64,000 nt of DNA from Prototheca cutis. Taxonomy: Eukaryota > Chlorophyta > Trebouxiophyceae > Chlorellales > Chlorellaceae. How positions within the stretch are numbered: the stretch's first letter is position 1; each line of letters opens with the position of its first letter. Below the pieces are notes generated by a model that was not told the DNA's origin, did no database searches, and saw only the letters and a program-made list of their open reading frames with translations. Shown here in pieces: positions 32,418 through 43,370 of this stretch. Position numbers and translations under genes: made by a program. The DNA is taken from positions 43,226 through 107,225 of the forward strand of contig BCIH01000009.1 of assembly GCA_002897115.2 (NCBI GenBank), given 5' to 3'.

Positions 32418-35227
32418 ATGGGGAACAGCGCTTCCGTTCCGGGGGAGAATGCAGACGCCACTTCCACTCCCAGCAAACCAGCTCCGGTGAGCAGACGGGG
32501 TCCAGGCGTGCATGTGTGTGCATGTGCTGAGGAGTTAGGGGCCCCTGGGCTCTTGGCCCCACCTGATCGGAGAAACGGGCTCGTGTGCATCTTTCCAGAA
32601 TGTCTCATGGCGTCCACGATGACCGCTCTGTCAATGAAGGCCATGCAGCATATTTGCATCCCACCGCTACGAACTTGGTCATGGCTGTTACCCACATGGC
32701 ATACACCCCTCCCCCAAACGCCAAAATGACTACACAGCCGGCTGGGCTGACATTGTACCGTGGCCAGCGCGCCCCCGGCGCCAGTTTTTCATGGGAGGAG
32801 GCCGCGACAGGCGTGCATGCGGGTCTGTACGATGCGCACGAGGATGCGCCCTCCAAGAAGCCGGAGTGGCACTTTGAGCTTCAGGGAGGGCCTGTGGATC
32901 TGGATGCTGTCATCGATGATGATTTCGTGTTTGATCTGACAGCCAAGCGCGTCGTGTTTGCGGTGGATGCCACGATCTGGGCGCTCTACACGCCTGATGA
33001 CGGCATCTTTGATGCCCTGTTTGCAAAGTACGAACGCGCGCTGTTTGAGAACAAGTGGGGCCTGGCATTCACCCCCGAAAATCAAGCCAAGGTGAGGTAT
33101 TGCTGTTGTGAATGGGGTCTATTTTTTCCCTTTTTTGCACATGTAGTTGCGATATACCTTGCGTGTGTCAGTGTTTCTAGCTGCGTTACAAGCACATGCC
33201 TGTGCACGTGCATGTTCAGGAGAAACATGATGAAGCGTTTCCTCCCGCGCCGTCGCATGCGTGTTGCAGGCATCGTAATGCCAAAACACATGCAGATGCC
33301 CAACAAACCCAGATCGCCTGCCTCCTACCTATGCAGATCCAGGGCGCCGATGGGCTTCAGATCATCGGCAGGGAGACGGCCGAGTCGCTGCGTGCCTGGG
33401 CCGACGACATGGACGTCGATGTGAGAGCTGTTTTTCTAGTTTTCTTTTCTGTGTTTTGGGGGATGGGGAGTGTTGTTGTTCAGGGGGGCTGGCCCCTTGG
33501 TGGTGAGGCGAGCGTGCGTCCCCACACAGTGGATGTCTGCGCTCAGCAACTTGTCGCGATTGGCATAGCAACATGTTGGTGACATTCAGATATGCCCATT
33601 CTCCACTAACAAAGACAATACACCCAAGTACAACTATAGGAGCCGGAGCCGGCGCAGCTTCGGACGCCCCCAAAGGACCGACTGGTAAGCCGGCATGCTG
33701 CCATCCACGGCCTGGTCATGGGCGCGGGGGAGCGGAGCTACCTGGTCCGCGACGGACAGTTGAACGTCCTGCGCAACGTGATGGGGGGCGTGGAGGACAC
33801 TTCGCTGCGCCTTGCATTTGCGACGCCCGAGGGCAAGAGCGTCGGTGGGCTGCCGGGCACGCCCGTGGGTGGCTCGGCCCGCCGCAGCACCCGCCGCTCG
33901 TCCCTGGCACCTTCTGGGCTGGGCGAGGCCCCTGGCACACCCGGGGATTTCCTCACGCCCTCCAAGGCGCTGCTGATGGCGGCGGAATCTAAGATGGCCA
34001 TGCTGACCCCAGCGCGGCGGTCGAGCTTGTTGCAGGCCGACATTGAGACGGGGCGCGTGGTCAGCGAGTGGTCCTTCCAAAAAGACGGGATTGAGGTTCC
34101 CATGGAGGACATTGTGGGCGACACCAAGGCCGCGCAGCTGGAGCACCGCCAGACCTTCCTGGGCCTGGGCACCAACCGCCTGGTGCGCTGGGACTTGCGT
34201 GACCGCGCCGGCGTCGTCCAGGACACGGGGTCGCCCGTCGTGCACTATGCGGGCGGCAAGGACTATGCGCGCAACACGAATTTCACGTGCATGGCGACCT
34301 CGGGCGACGGCTACGTCGTCGTGGGGGCGGGAGACGGCAAGCTGCGGCTGTACAGCGAGAGCACGCTGACGCAGGCCAAGACCTCCATTCCCAGTCTGGG
34401 ATCGCCCATCACCGCCGTCGACGTCACGTACGATGGCCACTGGGTCGTCGCGACCACCTCACACTTCCTCATGGTCGTGAAGACAACCTACCGCCCGCCG
34501 GGCGCCGCAGCCGATCTCTGCGGGTTTACCTCGCGTATGGGGTCCCAGAGCCCCGCGCCACGCCTCCTCCGCCTCCGGCCTGAAGATGTCCTCCGCACGG
34601 TACGTACGTGGTTGTGCACTGCGTGGTGTTCTGATGTGCTGGTCTTGGCGCTGTGCCATGTGCATGTGGGTTGTCATGACAGCGCGTTTGGTGCTGGGCA
34701 GGTGTGTTCACGCTGCATCGCCTTGCACCCACCCACCACCAGGGCAACGCGCCGCTGCAAAAGGCGCGGTTCACGTGGGTGACCGAGCGCGGGCGGCAGG
34801 AGCGCTGGGTGGTGGCATCTTGCGGCAACTTCACCGTGCGCTGGAACCTCCGCACCGTAAAAATCACCGATGCCTCCACCACTTCCAGCGGCGGGCTGAC
34901 CACGGTGTACCAGTACCAGCTCATCCCGAAGAACGAGCACATCGTCGATTCCACCTTTGTTCACGACAACTACAGCAGAGGTGGATGGGCGGGTTTATTG
35001 GAGAGTGGATTGTGCAGGACAGGAGTTGGATTCAATTTGCGGGCTCTTCCTTGTCGCTTCACGACAAATCCACCTGGGCCGACGAACAGTACCTCCACCA
35101 ACTGCACACTCATGCTCCCTCTAACCCCCACCCCACACACACGCACACAGGCCATGGTGATGCGTCCATGGTGGTTGTCACAGACAACCAGGTGTTCAAC
35201 GTGGACGACGAGTTTGAGGATGCTTAG
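32418..35227 (+). CDS. VID27: VID27 family protein (plant CYPRO4-like), N-myristoylation signal
   Basis: The first exon (32418 to about 32486) encodes MGNSASVPGENADATSTPSK: Gly2 followed by a Ser at position 4 is an N-myristoylation context, as in plant homologues. Exon 2 (to about 33089) has LTLYRGQRAPGASFSWEEAA and FDLTAKRVVFAVDATIWAL. A short exon sits at 33337-33420. The large exon from about 33640 holds the WD40-like C-terminal half: FLGLGTNRLVRWDLRDR, NFTCMATSGDGYVVVGAGDG, KLRLYSE and FTSRMGSQSPAPRLL. Later exons give FTWVTERGRQERWVVAS, VDSTFVHDNYS and end VDDEFEDA. The yeast protein is linked to vacuolar import and degradation of gluconeogenic enzymes; the algal role is not known. Convergent with RimO. 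Confidence 0.9.
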
Positions 35228-35313
35228 GAAACAAGGAATAGTGGGATAGACACGTGCTCCCAGACACACTGTGGCCGTCTGCCCTGCATGCGCTGTGATG
35301 ATGCCCGCCCCGC

Positions 35314-35318
35314 TGTAA
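35314..35318 (+). promoter_or_regulatory. TGTAA polyadenylation signal of VID27
   Basis: It lies 86 nt past the VID27 stop, within the 239 bp convergent gap to RimO. Confidence 0.6.
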
Positions 35319-35466
35319 GATTTGGAGTGCCTGCCTGCCTGCTGAGAATGCACAGAGTCGACGGTTTTCTTCATATCTCAGCATCAAAACAGTGCGAAGA
35401 GTGTTGTCCAGGCAGCCCATCCATGAAGCTAGGAAATACTGTTCTGCGTACGGTTCTCAACGTCGT

Positions 35467-36624
35467 TCACTCGATGGGCACCACCTCGACATCCATGAGC
35501 ATGGATCCCACGACCCGACAGCGCCGCATCTGGCCCGGTGCCGCCAGCTCAACGTCAGGGTCTTCGGGCGGCAGGACAAAGGCCTGGCCGTCGACATCGG
35601 GTGCATCCCACTGCGTCCGTCCCACAAGCTCCCCTGCCTCGTTCATGCCTTCCACCAGCACGTCAATCTGCCGTCGGCATTGTTGGGGTTGGGGGGCAGT
35701 TGAAGCTCTCGTTTCTGTGCTGTGCGCAGGTTGTAGGCCGCAGGTGGGTGGGTTCGTCTGACCACCACACGCCGACGGTACGCCACTTTGCTGCACCCAC
35801 ATCCTCCGGATCACAACCCCCCCAAGTCTTAAACCTAGTCACCTCCTGGCCGACGAGGCGCTTGGCGAATGCAGTGCTGTTGCGCTGCTGGATGGCCACG
35901 AGCTCGTCGCGGCGCTCCTGCCGCACGGCATCGGGGAGCTGGGCCGGAAAGGCCGCGGCGGGCGTGCCATCTTCAGGGCTGTAGACAAACACCCCCCCCC
36001 GCTCAAACCCAAATCCTGAGCTAAATACGACCAGTTCCTCATGTGCGAGCTCGTCCTCCCCCGGGAACCCCGAGATGAAGGTCGTGCGCAGGGCCAGGCC
36101 CGGGATGCGAGCGCGCAGGCGCTCCAGCAGCCGCCGCGCGTGCACCGCGGGTGGCCGTCCCATGGCCAGCAGCGTCAGGTTGTTGATGTGCTGCAGCGGC
36201 ATGTCGATGTACTTGCACACCTGTTTCATCGTGGAGGGAGGGGGCCAAGTGGGAGTGTGAGGATGAGGTCGTCCAAGCAAGCCGTTCATCTGGCAGCGCC
36301 GGGCCAGGATCCCCGCCCCCAGATAAACAACCAAGAGGTTTCCGCCTGCTCAACCAAGCAATTGCGTACAGACCTTGGGGTTGCGGGCAATCTCTTCTAT
36401 CAGTTCGTCGGTAAAGTAGGACGGGTAGGCGTACAGGATGCGGATCCAACGCAGACCCGGGATGTCGGCCAGATCACGCAGTAACTCTGCCAACCCTCCT
36501 CCGCCGCGCCGGCCGACCTCGTGCCCATACTGATTGGTGTCCTCTGCAGCGTTTTGAGAAAGAGGGAGAGTAGGAAAGGAGGTGGGCCCAGGACTGAATT
36601 GGCTGGTTCACCGACTGCTCCAAG

Positions 36625-36666
<42 letters not shown>

Positions 36667-36684
36667 ACCCCCCCCCCCCCCCCG

Positions 36685-36726
<42 letters not shown>

Positions 36727-38062
36727 CCATACCGGCCACGAGGTTGAGCTCCACGGCACCGGCGGCCACGAGCGCCCGGGCCTCAGCCAGCACTTCGGCC
36801 GCGGGCTTGGACCGGAACTTGCCTCGGAAACCAGGGATGGCACAGAAGGTACAGGCGTGGTTGCAGCCTTCGGCCACGCGGAGGTAGGCATAGTGCCGCG
36901 GAGTCAGTCTGTGCCGATCGGCCTCCAGAGGAAAGGGCGAATATGTTGGCGCGCCAACCTGGTGAACGTTGATGCACGGGATTGTGATCAAGCATGCACG
37001 GGGCGGAATGCGCAGCTTTTGAGGGAGTCCCTTTGCCCAGGGCTGGCACCAGCTCCTCCTTTCTGCACCAAAAATCCTGAAGCACCATCAGTAGCCAGGC
37101 ATGTCCACCCCTCATCCGCATCCCTCACAGACCTGGACGGGTGCTACTGGAGCCCCCTGCATGACCACTGCTGCCAGGGACGGGTACTTTTCAAAGCCCA
37201 TGATGAGGTCCACCTCGGGCACCTCGCCTGTTTTGTTGGAAAGGGGAACGGATGAGCGGAGACAGACAGATTGTGAGCCCTCCAATCTCCCACCGGCTCC
37301 ATGCACAACATCAATGCCAGTTCATCCATCCAAGTCACAGGAAACACCCCTCCACTGCTATCAGGTTTCAGGCCGCAACCATGTCCTTCCTGCAGACCTG
37401 CGAGCTCCGTGCCATAACGCTGTGCCAGGCAGCCGGTCACAACAACTTTCTTTCTCGGCGCTCTCGCTGACTTGGCGGCTCGTAATTTCGTCCGTATCGC
37501 GTCCATGATGGCCTGGATAGCAGCAGCAGTGCGCTGGGTGGTGAGATGGCAGTGCATGATCAGGCTGCAGTTTCTGGCACGCGACACGTCCTGCTTTGAC
37601 AGCGCACACACTGCATTCGGAAAGCCCGCCGACCTCCACAACTCCACACTCACGTCGAGGCTTTCGACTTTGGCATCTTCGATAAAGGCACAGGTGTTGA
37701 CGATGAGCGTGTCTGCGGCCTCTGCGTCCTCCACCACCTCGCACCCGGCTCTGCGCAGGGAGCCCAGGATGACCTCCCCGTCCACCGTGTTTTTGGGGCA
37801 CCCCAGCGATACCTGTGTTCAAGAAAGCGCGGCGCTCATGTGTCCCATGTCAACGTCATGAACGCCCGCGGTCAATGCAGGCCCCACAGTGCCTGCCTAC
37901 CATCGCCACTCGGTGGGCGCCCGGGGCTTGAGGTGGCCCAGCCTGGGACGCTGCCCTCACCCTCCCTCCCCGCTGGAAACGCGGAGGAGGGACGCCAGAT
38001 TTGAAGGCATCAGGGAAATGAATCTGTCGAGCCGTCCCAGAACAGGCTGCCATGGGTGCCAT
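35467..38062 (-). CDS. RimO-type ribosomal protein S12 methylthiotransferase, organelle-targeted
   Basis: Exon 1 (38062-37901) encodes a basic, Ala/Arg/Pro-rich leader ([20 protein letters not shown]) typical of a plastid or mitochondrial transit peptide. It splices to exon 2 at 37812 to give [20 protein letters not shown], the start of the UPF0004 domain with its first cluster cysteine. [14 protein letters not shown] and [11 protein letters not shown] supply the other two N-terminal cysteines. The radical-SAM CxxxCxxC motif is [20 protein letters not shown]. Next come [27 protein letters not shown] and [15 protein letters not shown]. The C-terminus is a TRAM domain ending MDVEVVPIE. The enzyme adds a methylthio group to an Asp of ribosomal protein uS12, here presumably in an organelle. 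The bacterial-type sequence suggests endosymbiont origin. An intron carries a 100-nt poly(G) on the sense strand. Confidence 0.93.
36625..36724. repeat. Near-pure poly(C) tract in RimO intron
   Basis: One hundred bases are C except A at 36667 and G at 36684. On the RimO sense strand it is poly(G) beginning within about 10 nt of the 5' splice site (exon ends ...LVA, then GTATGG). Confidence 0.9.
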
Positions 38063-38507
38063 CGTGGGCCTGGTCCGAGCAATGGCCAGAAAGTGATGCA
38101 GCTCAAGGGGTTGCCATCGGGATAGGCATTCTGGGGTCGCGCTGATGCTGCCAATGCCTTGGTGCCGATGCCTATTCGATAGATTGAGGTGCCAAGAATG
38201 CAAGCATGAACACCACTGGCAGAGTTTGTGCACGTCGGGAGTCTCATGTGCAAGTTGTGATCCCCGATTCGAGCCAGAGCAGCAGCAGCAGGGCGCGAGG
38301 ATGGTGGACATTTCTACGGAATCCGACAGCCGGTGCTCTTGCCCTCAAACCCGCTGTCCCCGCTCGCGGACAAAGTATTGCACCATATCCGTCTCTGCAC
38401 AGAATTTTTCTCGAGACTGGGTCAGCCGTATACAGCTTGTTGGCATCGCCACAGCACAGAGCCCTTCGTTCCTAAGAATCTTCGTGGCCCGTGGGCAAGC
38501 GGGCCTG
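38063..38507. promoter_or_regulatory. Divergent promoter region, RimO / HAPSTR1-like
   Basis: The 445 bp between two divergent starts show no supported exon. It must serve both genes. Confidence 0.4.
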
Positions 38508-39181
38508 ATGCAGTCTGCCCACCGGCGCGGCAGCAAAAAACGGAAGCCGGATGTGGACATTGAGGCAGAGAAATCCCTGTACACGGCCTTTGCCTCGGCG
38601 GCCAACTCCGTGAGCCAGCTCTACTCCATTGCGCTTAGTCAGCAGTCGCGGTATCGGGACGAGGGAGCACGACAGAGCCTGGTACGTGGGCGCCGGAGAG
38701 CATGGCGATGCGTGTTGAATTGATCTGGGTTGCCTGCGAGCGGAATATGCGGCGTGTAGGTCGTGTTGTTGCGGGTCGGGCTGAGCGATGGGCCGGGGTA
38801 ACGTTCATGTCAGGGTCCCAGCAATTCTTCTCTTCACAGGAGCGAGTATACGAGTGGCTGTGCAAGGAGTATGGGAGCAGCGAGGTCCTTCCCACAGCTG
38901 CACTGATGGACTTCTTGCGGCAGGAAGCCCTCATGCTGGGCCAGCCCGGTGAGACAAGCGGCGCTGCAGCCGCGCAGCCGCCCATGCCGCCCGCCGTCTT
39001 CTCCTCCGCGGTGGCCGCCGCGAAGCAGGGCGACGTGGCGGAGGGCGCCGACAAGCAGTCAGTCATGCCGCGGCGCGGGTCCTACCCACAGTCAGCGCCG
39101 CAGCTCCAGGCGCTCCAGCACGAGCAGGCGCACCTCCCGCCGTTGCAGTTCCCTGCCCCCCCGGGCTGGGCCAACCAATGA
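38508..39181 (+). CDS. HAPSTR1-like (C16orf72 / UPF0472 family) protein
   Basis: Two exons, 38508-38681 and 38840-39181, give 171 aa. The N-terminus has a nuclear-signal-like RRGSKKRKPD. The conserved core is YTAFASAANSVSQLYSIALS, then QSRYRDEGARQSLERVYEWL and PTAALMDFLRQEALML. This matches human HAPSTR1 (QNAATAVTNLYK followed by a C-terminal IRREDLISFL helix) and plant relatives that carry a YT-FCSAANSLSQLYTQA pattern. Human HAPSTR1 partners with the ubiquitin ligase HUWE1 in stress response. The C-terminal tail here is Gln/Pro/Ala-rich and not conserved. Family membership is by pattern and I hold it with moderate confidence; function in algae is unstudied as far as I know. Confidence 0.65.
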
Positions 39182-39374
39182 GCGCCAGCTTGCCTGCTTG
39201 CGGAGTTCCGCTGCAGCGTGGACGAGCTCTGTACACTAGCAGTGACCTTGTACAACACTCCCGTTCTGTGACCGCGTGCGTGAGGCTGTGAGGTTCTAAG
39301 CAGACGCTGCCACCTTTCTCCGCCTCCACTCCCTCCTTTCATTGCCCCTGGCACCATGGGCCTCGACACGTGTG

Positions 39375-39379
39375 TGTAA
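39375..39379 (+). promoter_or_regulatory. TGTAA polyadenylation signal of the HAPSTR1-like gene
   Basis: It lies 193 nt past the stop; an A-run follows directly. Confidence 0.55.
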
Positions 39380-39526
39380 AAAAAGATTTGCCAGAGTTTA
39401 GAGTATCCTCAATTGACTGCGTGTGAGTGTGGCTGGAATGGGGGTTGCGTGAACCTGCAGCGCGCCCCGACCGGAGGACGACACCCAAGCAGCAGCCGAG
39501 GGAACCAATGGACCGAGGGATGGATG

Positions 39527-39531
39527 TTACA
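39527..39531 (-). promoter_or_regulatory. TGTAA polyadenylation signal of the GBPL gene
   Basis: TTACA on the + strand lies 104 nt past the GBPL stop on the minus strand. It falls 147 nt beyond the HAPSTR1-like signal, so the two 3' ends need not overlap. Confidence 0.55.
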
Positions 39532-39634
39532 GCGTTTGGACACACCAGCAGCGAATCTGTGACGGCAAACGCACAAGCATGCAGCCGAGTAAAGAGCCAA
39601 TGTGCCTGCGCTGGGATCCCAAAAATCATTCAAA

Positions 39635-40157
39635 TCAGGCCAGGCCCAGGGTATCGAGGACTGCGACTTCGTACTGAGCCTTTTTTGCCCTCGCCTGTGC
39701 CAGCTCCCACACCCGGCCCTCCTGCCCCGCATCGGTCAGCCACTGCTTGAGCGCGGCGATCGTCATCTTCTTCACCTCCTCCGGGGTCAAGTCGCTGGCC
39801 CCCGGGGGCAGACCTCGCGTTGACAGCGCCGAAACCTGCATCGGCACTGGAGAATTGTAGTGATCAGTGTCGTACTGCGCCGGGGACGATTGTGCAGCGG
39901 CTGCGGCCTGGGCGGCGGCAGCTTGGGCGGCGGCGACCTGGGCAGCAGCCTGGGCGGCCTGGGCCTTGGCAGCGGCCGCCTCTGCCTCAGCACTCGCCAA
40001 CCTCGCCTCTGCCGCCTTGGCCCTTGCCTCCAGAGCCTGGCGATTGATTGATTGAGGTAGGTTTGTGGGTGTCACATGGACATGCCTGTGAATATACATC
40101 CAATGGGGGATCCATTCGCTGCCGCTGCCCCATCACACCACCGTCCTTTGCAGCATC

Positions 40158-40188
<31 letters not shown>

Positions 40189-42954
40189 NNNNNNNNNNNN
40201 NNNNNNNNNNNNNNNNNNNNNNNNNNNNNNNNNNNNNNNNNCCCCCCCCCCCCCCCCGCCCTCTCCAACAAAGAAAAGCAAAAAAAATAAAACCTCTCCA
40301 CACACCGCGCACTGCTGTCGGGCGGCGTCCAACTCCTGCATGGTGGACTGCTGTGTACGCTGAGCGATCAACGCGCTGTCCGCCGCCGTGGCCCTCGCGG
40401 CCGCCAGCTGCTCAGCCGCCTCGGTCCGGGCCGCATTCGCACTTTCCAGCTGCGCGGACAACTGCTGCCGCGCCGCAGCCAGCTGCCGCTCCATACTCGC
40501 AGCACGACCGGCCGCCAGCTGGGCTTCCTGCTGGGCCGCTGCCAGTTTCGGCGCTGCGCCTGCCGCCGCGGCCTGCAGCGCATGCAGCTCGGCCCGCGCG
40601 GTTGCTAGAGCCTGCTCTGCGGAGGCACGAGCCTGCTCTGCGGAGGCACGAGCCTGCTCTGCCGCGTTGCGCGCCACCCTTTCACTCTCGACCCCCGCCT
40701 GCGCGGCGGACAGCTGGCGACGAGCAGCATCCAGCTCCCTCGTTCGCTCAGCGGCGGCTTCTCCTGCTCTCGCGGCGTCGGCGGCTGCACGCTCGGCGGC
40801 GGCACGGGCAGCCCGCTCCCTCGCTGCAGAAGCCCGCGCCTCGGCTGGCGCTGCGACGTCCCGCCGCCACTCGGCCCAGCGCAGCCACTTGGATTGCCCG
40901 CCTGGCGCTGCTTTGACCGCACGCTCCGCGTCCGCTATAGCCGCTGATACCGCCGCAGCGTCGGGCTCGTCGCCGGCAGATGCGGCCATCACCGCAGCCG
41001 TGCCCGCTCGCAGTGCCCCCTCCACCACCAACGCTGCCGAAGCCAATGCTTCAGAGCGTGTCTTCTGGAACCTGTTGTGAAGGGCAAGGGAAGGTACTTT
41101 GTTTGTCTGTGTAAATGCCACCACGACGTACTCTGGCTGAACTAGAGATGATCTGCACGATTAGAACATCACCCCCAGCAAAGAAGGGAAGAAAATCAAA
41201 CGCATCACAACCCACTTGGCATCAGCAGCGTCCCGCCAGCGGCGGTCGTTGGCGGCGCGGATGGCCTCGGGCCCCAGCGCACGCTCAGCAAACGCAGCGG
41301 CGGCAGCCGCGAGCGCGGTGGTGTGCGCCACATCCAGCGCAGCCTCCTCGGGTGCCGGGGCGATTGAAATAAAAGCTTCGTCGTAGGCCCGCGCTGCAGC
41401 ATCGGCCGCCGCACGGGATTCGGCCTCAGCAACCCCTTGCCAGGCCGTGGCGATGGTGGGGACTGCACCGGCATTGATGGCCTCGACGTACGCTTCAACC
41501 AGCCCTGCCAGCAATGGGCCCGTGACGACCGTGTCGTCCAGGCGCTTTGGCCGTGCCCGACTCAGAATAATCCCTGTCAGTGCCCGCATGCCCTCGCGAA
41601 ACTCGGGGCGCAGGACCGTGCCGGGCAGCTCGTCCAGCCGCGCAAGGTCCCGCTCGTCCGTCACTGGCCGTACCAGCGCATAGCAGTCGCGGTCGGGGAA
41701 CAGCGCCTTGATGGATGCGCGGATGCCGTTCTTTGCTGCTGCTGCTGGGCTGGATCCCGGGACAGGGGCCAGCGCCGTTTCCAGGTACTCTCGGGGGGTC
41801 ACTGCCCGACCGTCCTCCTGCAGCTGCAGGTAAAAGTCACGCAGCAGCCACAGGAAAGACGGCGTAAAGGCCGCCAGCTCCCCAGCATCGTCACCTGCAA
41901 GGATGGGCAAAGTGGCTGTGTGCTGTTACCTGTTGCTGAGTGGGTTTGTGGAAAGGAGGAAACAGGGCAAGCGTGTTTCGGTTTTGACACGCTGGCCGCA
42001 GCTCAAGCATCAGGGCTGGCATATGCAAGGGTACGCAACAAGGGCCTGTCATAAGCCATATCCCGCCACACACACAGCTAACAGCACGCGAATGGACACT
42101 CACCACCGCCGGCTCGGACCCGGATGTGCTTCGTCATCTCCGTCACCAGGGACAGTCGGTCCAGTGCAGCCTCGTCGATGCCACCCTGCGCGTTTGTTGA
42201 TGTCATTGGGGTGGGCGGCCTCACAGAGGTGGAGATTGAGCAAGGCCTTGCGGAAGCACACTGTCTCGGCTCCATGGTCCCCCATCAGCGGCATAACCCG
42301 TCGGCCCCAACCCCCAAACCAGGACCACCATCGCCAGTATGCGAGCACGTACCATCTGGTTGAAGACAAAGAGACTCGACAAGAGTACAGCCAGGGAAAA
42401 GATTTGCGTCGAGTACTGGCCCGTCTGTAGTGTTGTGACGGGGGAAGGACGGTGGGGGTGTGTGGCCACAGTATTGCGGGCCCTGTTCTGTGCATCCCAG
42501 ACCAAGCCAAGCATATGCAGGCAACTACAATAACATAATGCATCACCTGGTCATAGGCGTCGATGCCCTCGGTGTCCAGGAGCACGAGGCTGTAGGCACT
42601 GCCGTCGGGGGCGGTGCGCTGGACGGGGGCCGACCAGACCCAGAGGCCCTTGGTGCAGGGCCGGTGTGTGGGGCCCACGGTGAAGCCCCCGGACTGGCCC
42701 AGGATCTGGTTCAGGACGTATGACTTGCCCTGGCGCGCCCTGCCGCAGATGGACACCACGCCCACCGGGCCGTGGGTGGCCCGCAGGGTGCGCAGCGCCT
42801 CCTCCCCCACGGCAAACTTGCCGGTGCTGGCGTCGTACCTGATCAGCTCCAGGCTGCGGCCCGGCGTGTCCCGGGAGGTTGGGGGGTTCACATCCTCGGC
42901 TGATTTGGCCGGCGGGGGTGCCGGCTTGGAGCCGCGACCCCACAGAAAGCTCAT
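39635..42954 (-). CDS. Guanylate-binding protein-like large GTPase (GBPL)
   Basis: The ATG at 42954 gives MSFLWGRGSKPAPP. The GTPase domain has GPVGVVSICGRARQGKSYVL (P-loop GxxxxGKS), FTVGPTHRPCTKGLWVWSAP (switch I with its threonine), LVLLDTEGIDAYDQ (DTEG, G3) and FLWLLRDFYLQL, the RD motif that replaces NKxD in the GB1/RHD3 class. The middle domain includes REYLETALAP and IKALFPDRDCYALVRPV. A very long Ala/Glu/Arg coiled coil follows. The C-terminus, MTIAALKQWLTDAGQEGRVW, resembles the SAP-like tail of plant GBPL proteins (TVQKLKQELT). Plant GBPL3 forms nuclear condensates in defence; extension to this alga is inference. One intron contains poly(C) with a 53-nt gap of N. A 21-bp tandem repeat lies in the coiled coil. 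Confidence 0.88.
40163..40257. repeat. Poly(C) tract with unresolved gap in GBPL intron
   Basis: The C run is interrupted by N at 40189-40241. The sense strand is poly(G). Confidence 0.85.
40608..40662. repeat. 21-bp in-frame tandem repeat in GBPL coiled coil
   Basis: Two full copies and one 13-nt partial copy of a 21-bp unit encode repeated EQARASA heptads. Twenty-one bases equal one coiled-coil heptad, so copy number can change without breaking the register. Confidence 0.9.
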
Positions 42955-43370
42955 GCGCGCAAGTGATCTGTTGGGCCAGGCGCGGCTGTCGGCGAGGTCT
43001 TTCCGCCTCTCCAGCAACTCTAAGATCGTTCAAACACTCTTTACATTCCTTTCATGCACGCGCATGCCATGTACTGGTCATGCATGCATGTCGCCGATCT
43101 GGAAGATGCGTACGGGAGCGACAGCTGCCCGGAAGGCGGGATCGGGCCTGGGTACATCACGTGCCTGCGGCGGCGTGACCAAGCCAGTCGTGAAACAAAG
43201 CATTGCTGGGGACAGCCAAACACAGGGGTACAGCAAGATTCATCCTGTTGTATATTCTCAGCATCTCGAATACATCCCGGGCTGCGACAACTGCCCAGTC
43301 AACTTCCGGGCAGGCGATTGGGCTGACGCACCGCCAATATGGTGCTCGCCTCCCCTCTAACACGGCTCCA
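42955..43370. other. Intergenic region between GBPL and SIP genes
   Basis: Both flanking genes are on the minus strand, so these 416 bp contain the SIP 3' UTR and the GBPL promoter. No gene seen. Confidence 0.5.

Noticed and set aside
36608..36991. Poly-glycine and poly-proline open frames
   Set aside because: They are translations of the poly(C) intron tract, not protein domains; the same applies at 21500-22010 and 40000-40300.
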